Origin: Actinidia chinensis
Taxonomy: Eukaryota; Streptophyta; Magnoliopsida; Ericales; Actinidiaceae
Length of the DNA stretch: 12,500 nucleotides
NCBI GenBank assembly: GCA_009663005.1
Contig: VIGQ01000003.1
Location: 37,501 to 50,000 of the forward strand
Direction of reading: 5' to 3'
Both the position numbers and the translations under genes were made by a program. Below are positions 8,429-12,500 of the stretch, piece by piece. How positions within the stretch are numbered: position 1 is the first letter of the stretch; each line of letters starts with the position of its first letter. The notes under the pieces were generated by a model that searched no databases, was not told the origin of the DNA, and saw only the letters and a list, made by a program, of their open reading frames with translations.

Positions 8429-9170
8429 GTACGTGTAGATGATTACTATTACAGTTGGAAGTATATATATATCCCGGTGGCATATATAGTATTTTTTTGC
8501 TATTTTAGTACAAATTTATGGTCATAGCATATGTTTTTCTGTTTCAGTATAAATTTACTACAAGATCGATGATCCAACAACTGCTTTGGGAGGATTTAGA
8601 ATTTAAAATATCTCATAAGTTTTTACAAATAGACACCAAAAATAAAAAACATTAGTATTCCAAAATTTATATAGTGTTTAGTAGTGTTGTCAAATGTGGA
8701 GAAAAATATCTCAAATGTACTATTGTGCCAAATTTAGTAGAAATACATTGTACAATTTTAAATTGTACACTATACCTAAATACTTCACTTTTGAAGATGC
8801 CCTAAAAATTTTACGTTGTGTAATCTTGCGAATTAAATTGTTATAGGGAGGATTATCATATACATTCCTTATAAATGGTGTATATTATTGCGTCTTGAAA
8901 AACATTATCACAATCGATCGAAGCTTTACACCAAAACGATCGTAACAAAAATACCACTGTTCGTTACTTACAAAAAATAGACCAACAGTTATCGACAATG
9001 ATGGTAAAACACTTTTTATATTTTTAACATATACTCTCCTTGAAATAATTTACCACACCGATCATAACATACGCCAAAGTATACAATAGTTACCGCAATA
9101 CGTAATATTTTTTTTATAGTACACACGTACGATAATAATTTGCCTTGTTGATAACAACATATATATGTAG
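8429..9170 (+). other. TPS intron 1
   Basis: About 740 bases, AT-rich, from the GTACGT donor to a TATATGTAG acceptor. It contains a 21-base palindrome at 8749-8769 and, beside it, CTTTTGAAGATGCCCTAAAA (near 8789-8808), which resembles the end of short plant MITEs. TTTCTGTTTCAG at 8536-8547 looks like an acceptor, but what follows shows no terpene synthase similarity. No exon is seen inside. Confidence 0.6.
8749..8769. repeat. 21-base near-perfect palindrome
   Basis: The arms TGTACAATTT and AAATTGTACA flank a single T and are exact inverses. It lies in intron 1 and may be the heart of a small MITE, but supporting terminal repeats were not established. Confidence 0.7.
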
Positions 9171-9436
9171 GAGACAGTATGTAAAATGGGCTGCAATGTT
9201 GAAGGAAGATGTGATAGGAGAATGCTTGACAAAGGAGGGGACCATTGGATGGACTTGGATTAATTGATGATCTTGCAAAGGATGGAGTGTTTTATCACTT
9301 TGAGTGAAATCAGTAGGAATCTTGGAGAGCACATACAGAACCACATAAAGAGGGTTGGAATACGGATGAGGATTTGCAAGCCACATCCCTCAAATTTAGA
9401 CGTTTTGAGACAACATGGTTACAACTATCTCTGAAG
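9171..9436 (+). pseudogene. TPS exon 2 (N-terminal helical domain)
   Basis: The exon follows a TATATGTAG acceptor and ends at a GTACTA donor. Its 266 bases are close to the normal exon 2 size. Similarity is spread over frames: YVKWAAMLKEDVIGECL (9178-9228), PLDGLGLIDDLAKDGVFYHF (9242-9301), EISRNLGEHIQNHIKR (9306-9353), GWNTDEDLQATSLKFR (9353-9400), then RQHGYN (9408-9425). At least four indels separate these blocks, including loss of two bases after the HFE codons (about 9304) that creates an immediate TGA. The tail matches the RQHGYxVSE ending just before the conserved intron 2 position. Confidence 0.85.
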
Positions 9437-9900
9437 GTACTACAATGGTCCCTGGCTACGCCTCTTTTGGTTGCGTCTTATTTTTTATCTTGTAAAACTG
9501 TGTGAGAATGTTTGCTACAGATTTTACTTTAAAAATTATGTCTTTTTTGTTGCAAGTCTGCCTTTATTATCTTAGAAATGGCTGATTTTAATACTTCTTG
9601 TCTTAAAAATGTGCCAAAAATTATGGCAGTGGTTTTGTTAGATGATGCAACTTTTAGCACAAGTTTAACCACAACAAACACCCACTACACAATTTTTCGC
9701 CTAAAGTTTGGGGAAAACTATCAGCCAATTTCCGATTCGCTCCTCAGATTTAAATTGGCGTAATACTTTAGCCCCATGGGAAATACTAATTACCAACTTT
9801 ATAATTGTAGGGTATGCACTCTTAGACAAGCGGTGTAGACTTCTTTTTTTGTTTATTTGTAGCAACACTCTTATTGTAATTTGGAAAACTTTGGTGGCAG
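9437..9900 (+). other. TPS intron 2
   Basis: About 460 bases from the GTACTA donor to the TTGGTGGCAG acceptor. T-rich, with no exon or transposon ends visible. The short open frames across it show no protein similarity. Confidence 0.6.
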
Positions 9901-10284
9901 ATGTTTTTAGAATTTTCAGGATTAAATGGGAATTTCAAGATTTGTCTCTGTGAGGGCTATGTAAAAGGATTGCTATATCCTAATGAAGCCTCATACTTAT
10001 CATTTGAGGTGAAGAATATTGTAGGATGCTTAGAGATTTTGCCACTAAAAATCCTCAAAAAAATCCTCAATAGGAAGGACGATGATTGTGTTAGGGACTT
10101 TACCATATTAGTCAAGTCATGCCCTGGACGTTCAACACATGGAGATGCAAAGGCTGGAAGCAAGATGGTTCATTGTTTTGTATGAGAGAGACCTAAGTTG
10201 AAGTCCACATTACTAACTACTTGCTAAATTGGACTTCAACATGGTTCAAGCCACTCACCAAGAAGATTTAAAAGCTATGTCAAG
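9901..10284 (+). pseudogene. TPS exon 3 (end of N-terminal domain, LEARWFI and LAKLDF motifs)
   Basis: Starts ATGTTTTTAGA, which after the last G of exon 2 reads Asp-Val-Phe-Arg as in functional genes. GNFKICLCEGYVKGLLYPNE and ASYLSFE read in one frame (9928-10008), MLRDFATKN in another (near 10028-10053), ILKKILNRKDDDCVRDF returns to the first, and HALDVQHMEMQRLEARWFIV lies in a third frame from 10118. That third frame has TGA at 10199 and TAA at 10214 but continues as LAKLDFNMVQATHQEDLKAM to the exon end. The donor region reads TCAAGTGAGA at 10280-10289. A GGTGAG donor with one G lost would explain the reading-frame mismatch with exon 4. Confidence 0.85.
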
Positions 10285-11217
10285 TGAGATAAAATTACTT
10301 CATCAGGGCTAATTTGGAGCTTTTGTGTCCACCTCCCAAATGTGTGGGAACACGATCGGCCAGGGACTGGCCGTTAACCACGAAGTGACTCACGAAGCCT
10401 ACACTAAACATCCACTAAAATTTTATCAAAACGAGAATATTCAAACTAACAATCACGGACTCTAATGTGGCACAAACAATCCACAATCAACTATCGGCCA
10501 AATAGTATAAACGATGTCTAGATAATCTAATATGTCTACAATAACACAATTATATGAAACTAAAGTCCCTAGAGGTCCAGAGAGTGGGTCACCAATAGGT
10601 CATACGCAAAAGTACTCATCTGTTCGCCACGGACTCAACTTGTAAATGGTAAACCAGCGTCTCAAAACGCTTAGTGAATGACAAAAGCATGTCAAGAGTA
10701 ACGTATTCAAGATAGCATACGGGTGAAGAAAATAATTTGACTGTCCACGAATAGAACTAAATAGTCATAAATACTCGTCTCAACAAAATATATAACTCCC
10801 CAGGTACCCGCAAGAGATAGGCAAAAGTAATAAAATAGTAACGACAATATATGAATAACGAGTACGTGGACCATAAACTATAATAATACCATGCCAATGT
10901 TGTCTCAATGCCTTACCCATTGGATCCAACATATCCTTAGAATCACTTAGGGTCCACAACCACCCACGTAACATACCTATTATTTTAAAAAATAATTACA
11001 AATTACCCTCTTGAGTTTATTCAAAAATTCTCATCGTTCCAAAAGACTTTTCTTTATAAAATAATTAACTCAAAATAAGTTATATCTATATATTATATTA
11101 TTTATATATTATACATAATCCTGTATATATAATCTGGGACATAACAAAAATTTGTTATACTCCTGTATATAATCCTGTATATATCAAAAAATTGTTTTCT
11201 TATGTTTCTTTATGTAG
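10285..11217 (+). other. TPS intron 3, enlarged, with a foreign-looking block and a TCCTGTATATA tandem
   Basis: About 930 bases, ending in a TTTATGTAG acceptor. The part from about 10320 to 10975 differs from its neighbours: it is A- and C-rich on the + strand, T-poor, more complex and higher in GC (ACACGATCGGCCAGGGACTG, GGGTCACCAATAGGTC, GGTACCCGCAAGAG). It is probably an inserted repeat, perhaps part of a retrotransposon in antisense, but I see no LTR ends, coding motif or target duplication. Downstream, TCCTGTATATA occurs at 11119, 11161 and 11173 inside a TATATA-rich stretch. Confidence 0.5.
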
Positions 11218-11446
11218 GTGGGGGAATACTACAGGATTGGGACAAAAATTGAGCTTTGCTAGGGACAGGTTGTTGGATGAATTTCTCTGTGGAACTATTG
11301 GAACGGACTTCAAGCCCTTCAAAATTCGTATCTCGGAAAAATCTCACGATTGTCTCTGCCCTGCATCAACAACATCGAGTGATGTGTATGACGTTTACGT
11401 AACACTGGATGAACTTGAAACTCATTTCCGAATGCCGTTGAGAAGG
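11218..11446 (+). pseudogene. TPS exon 4 (catalytic domain start, damaged DDxxD)
   Basis: Opens after the acceptor with RWGNTTGLGQKLSFARDR (the first Arg is shared with exon 3), then LLDEFLCGTIGTDFKPF. This matches the TGLGxKLSFARDRLxExF block at the start of the class I domain. The frame then decays: a VSAL-like piece lies one frame off, and the metal-binding site reads SDVYDVYVTLDELE at 11378-11419 in place of DDVYDVYGTLDELE. One inserted base within ATCGA(G)TGAT removes the first Asp, and GGA to GTA changes the usual Gly. The exon ends near GCCGTTGAGAAG, matching the AVER end, with a GTTGTT donor that fits poorly. Confidence 0.88.
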
Positions 11447-11537
11447 GTTGTTTGTATATGGATTTAATGATTATATCATGCTTATAAGCGTTCTTTTGAC
11501 AGAATAATAAAATATACCATTTTCTTGGTATTTTCAG
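11447..11537 (+). other. TPS intron 4
   Basis: A short intron of about 90 bases ending in a good polypyrimidine tract and acceptor (TTTTCTTGGTATTTTCAG). This size is normal for this intron in plant terpene synthase genes. Confidence 0.65.
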
Positions 11538-11677
11538 GTGGATCTGAGTGAAACTGTAACATCTCCAGCCCTTATGAAGATATGTTTTCAATGCTCTTTC
11601 ACTCCATTAATGAAATGGGTTATGACCCCTAACGGAGTCAAGGTGTCCCACAGCATTCCATATCTTCAGAAAAGTGG
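11538..11677 (+). pseudogene. TPS exon 5
   Basis: After the acceptor, DLSETVTSPALMKICFQ reads from about 11541, in line with the family's WDxxxxxxLPxYMKICF segment but with one base lost at the Trp codon. A one-base shift then exposes an ALF and NEMGYDP-like piece in neighbouring frames (near 11592-11627). GVKVSHSIPYLQKS follows, equivalent to the HGxxVIPYLxKxW segment. The exon is about 140 bases, the normal size, and ends before GTACTG. Confidence 0.85.
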
Positions 11678-12493
11678 GTACTGAATTACGGCCTTCTTTT
11701 TATAATACTTTTCGCGGTACAAATTAAGACACTTTCTAACATTTGATGGAAAACATCACTCTTCTAATATTTGAAAAATATTAAGATACTCCTAGATACA
11801 CTTGACTTCAATTTACCATAATAGTGGTGTGAACACTGGCGTAGTCAGAAACGTTCAGTTTGGGAACCTCTTTAGGAAATTTTTTCAAGGGGCATAGTTA
11901 AAACAGGGAATTTTTTTTATTCTTACCGGTAGGCTAATCTATACTAACGGACATGTATATTACTAAATCAAATTGTTGGTCCACACTTAAAGTTTAAAGG
12001 AATTGATTCCCAATTTTTTAAACTAATCCAAACATGAAGTAAACTCAATTAAAATTGATACCTCCAGAAACTATAAAGGTGATATTAAGTTGAAAGCCAT
12101 AGGATTTTATCAATCGTCAAAACAAATAACATGAAACTTTTAGAGACGTGTGTTATTTTCTAGCGGGACAAATGAATAATAATCATGGCTAATTAATGAC
12201 TTTTTTGAAAGTGTGAGGAGGGATAGGTACCCCTACGGGACATATGTTAGAATCCGCCACTACTTTAAATTGCCCTCAACATTTGGGATATTGTAATGTC
12301 CCATAGTTGTCCATATATTTTTTCAGATAAAATAGAGTGTCATGTACTTATTTGTGTCAACTGTTTAGGGGTGGTTTTGTGTCCACATTTTTAAATGCAT
12401 ATTTAATTTATGGGCTTAAATTAAACTAATACAACTGTAAATGATTATTTTTGGCTATCCTATTCAACTAATCTACCATCTAAATGTTTTCAG
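11678..12493 (+). other. TPS intron 5, enlarged by a MITE
   Basis: About 815 bases from a GTACTG donor to an AATGTTTTCAG acceptor. It holds a Tip100-like hAT MITE (listed separately), which accounts for about half its length. The remainder is AT-rich with no exon. Confidence 0.6.
11834..12262. mobile_element. Tip100-like non-autonomous hAT MITE in intron 5
   Basis: The left end CACTGGCGTAGTCAGAAA and the right end TTAGAATCCGCCACTA are imperfect inverts of each other and fit the CAGTGGCGGA…TCCGCCACTG termini common in plant Tip100-type hAT elements. AGTTTGGGAACCTC near the left end and GGTACCCCTACGGGACATATG near the right end are also typical subterminal phrases. Length is about 430 bp with no coding capacity. 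The expected 8-bp target duplication is not recognisable (GGTGTGAA against CTTTAAAT), so the insertion is old or the exact ends are shifted by a few bases. Confidence 0.65.
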
Positions 12494-12500
12494 TGGCAGA
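12494..12500 (+). pseudogene. Start of TPS exon 6, cut by window end
   Basis: TGGCAGA follows a good acceptor (TGTTTTCAG). Functional relatives begin exon 6 with a Trp-Ala-Asp (TGGGCAGAT-like) segment, so this looks like the same start with one G missing. Only seven bases are visible. Confidence 0.5.

Larger units (their letters stand above)
8174..12500 (+). pseudogene. Terpene synthase pseudogene, TPS-b (monoterpene synthase) type, 3' end outside window
   Basis: The parent gene would have encoded a plastid-targeted class I terpene synthase that ionises geranyl diphosphate, or a related prenyl diphosphate, with Mg2+ or Mn2+. Motifs occur in family order: RRSAFYQPSIWD (the RRx8W motif) in exon 1, DGLGLIDD and ATSLKFR in exon 2, GNFKICLCEG, LEARWFI and LAKLDFN in exon 3, TGLGQKLSFARDRL and DVYDVYVTLDELE in exon 4, MKICFQ and IPYLQKS in exon 5. 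Exon order and intron positions match the usual TPS gene, so this is a genomic duplicate and not a retrocopy. There is no in-frame start codon, stops occur at 8222, 10199 and 10214, there are many frameshifts, and DDxxD is damaged. RRSAxYQPSIWD points to TPS-b. Product specificity cannot be read from this remnant. The NSE/DTE motif would lie beyond the window. Confidence 0.9.

Noticed and set aside
8536..8547. Splice acceptor TTTCTGTTTCAG as the start of TPS exon 2
   Set aside because: The sequence after it has no terpene synthase similarity. Exon 2 is clearly found at 9171-9436.
9114..9386. Minus-strand open frame of 90 codons
   Set aside because: Antisense shadow of TPS exon 2, whose + strand translation matches the family.
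10780..10974. Minus-strand open frame of 64 codons in intron 3
   Set aside because: No recognisable domain. Probably chance within an inserted repeat of unknown type.
11319..11591. Minus-strand open frame of 90 codons
   Set aside because: Antisense of TPS exons 4 and 5 and crosses intron 4.
1..12500. CRISPR array, bacterial operon, tRNA or rRNA gene
   Set aside because: No regularly spaced repeats with unique spacers, no ribosome-binding-site-led gene trains, and no complete cloverleaf. Content is clearly plant nuclear.

Overview
The window looks like plant nuclear DNA, most likely from a eudicot or another broad-leaved flowering plant. It is AT-rich, has long gene-poor stretches full of decayed DNA transposons, and carries the wreck of an intron-containing terpene synthase gene of the TPS-b (angiosperm monoterpene synthase) type. 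There is no bacterial-style gene packing. Every long open frame I examined is either a fragment of a broken gene or low-complexity sequence, and I find no intact protein-coding gene.

Positions 1 to about 2985 are the remains of an autonomous Ac-like hAT transposon on the + strand. In order they hold promoter-like AACGGCTA repeats, a transposase pseudogene (BED zinc finger, catalytic-core motifs, C-terminal dimerisation domain), a 20-base A run, and a GC-rich subterminal block with three TACTGTAGC boxes and inverted repeats. The 5' end of the element lies outside the window.

Positions 2986 to about 6870 are non-coding and AT-rich. They contain two diverged direct duplications (4008/4142 and 4872/5001), two C-rich triplet-like patches (about 4386-4431 and 5412-5637), a possible tRNA-derived SINE (about 6190-6360) and a probable MITE (about 6411-6694).

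Positions 6874-7583 are a 710-bp foldback element with inverted arms of roughly 255 and 299 bp. It is flanked by an imperfect 9-bp target duplication (7 of 9 match), as expected for a Mutator-like MITE.

Positions about 8099-12500 hold the terpene synthase pseudogene on the + strand: a TATA box, exons 1 to 5, and the first bases of exon 6 at the window edge. Most splice sites and exon order are conserved, so this is a decayed genomic duplicate and not a retrocopy. It has no start codon in frame, several stops, many frameshifts and a damaged DDxxD metal-binding motif. A Tip100-like hAT MITE lies in intron 5, and intron 3 is enlarged by sequence of different composition.

No new biological system is evident. 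The window records gene death and transposon decay around a terpene synthase locus, which may belong to a larger TPS cluster outside the window.
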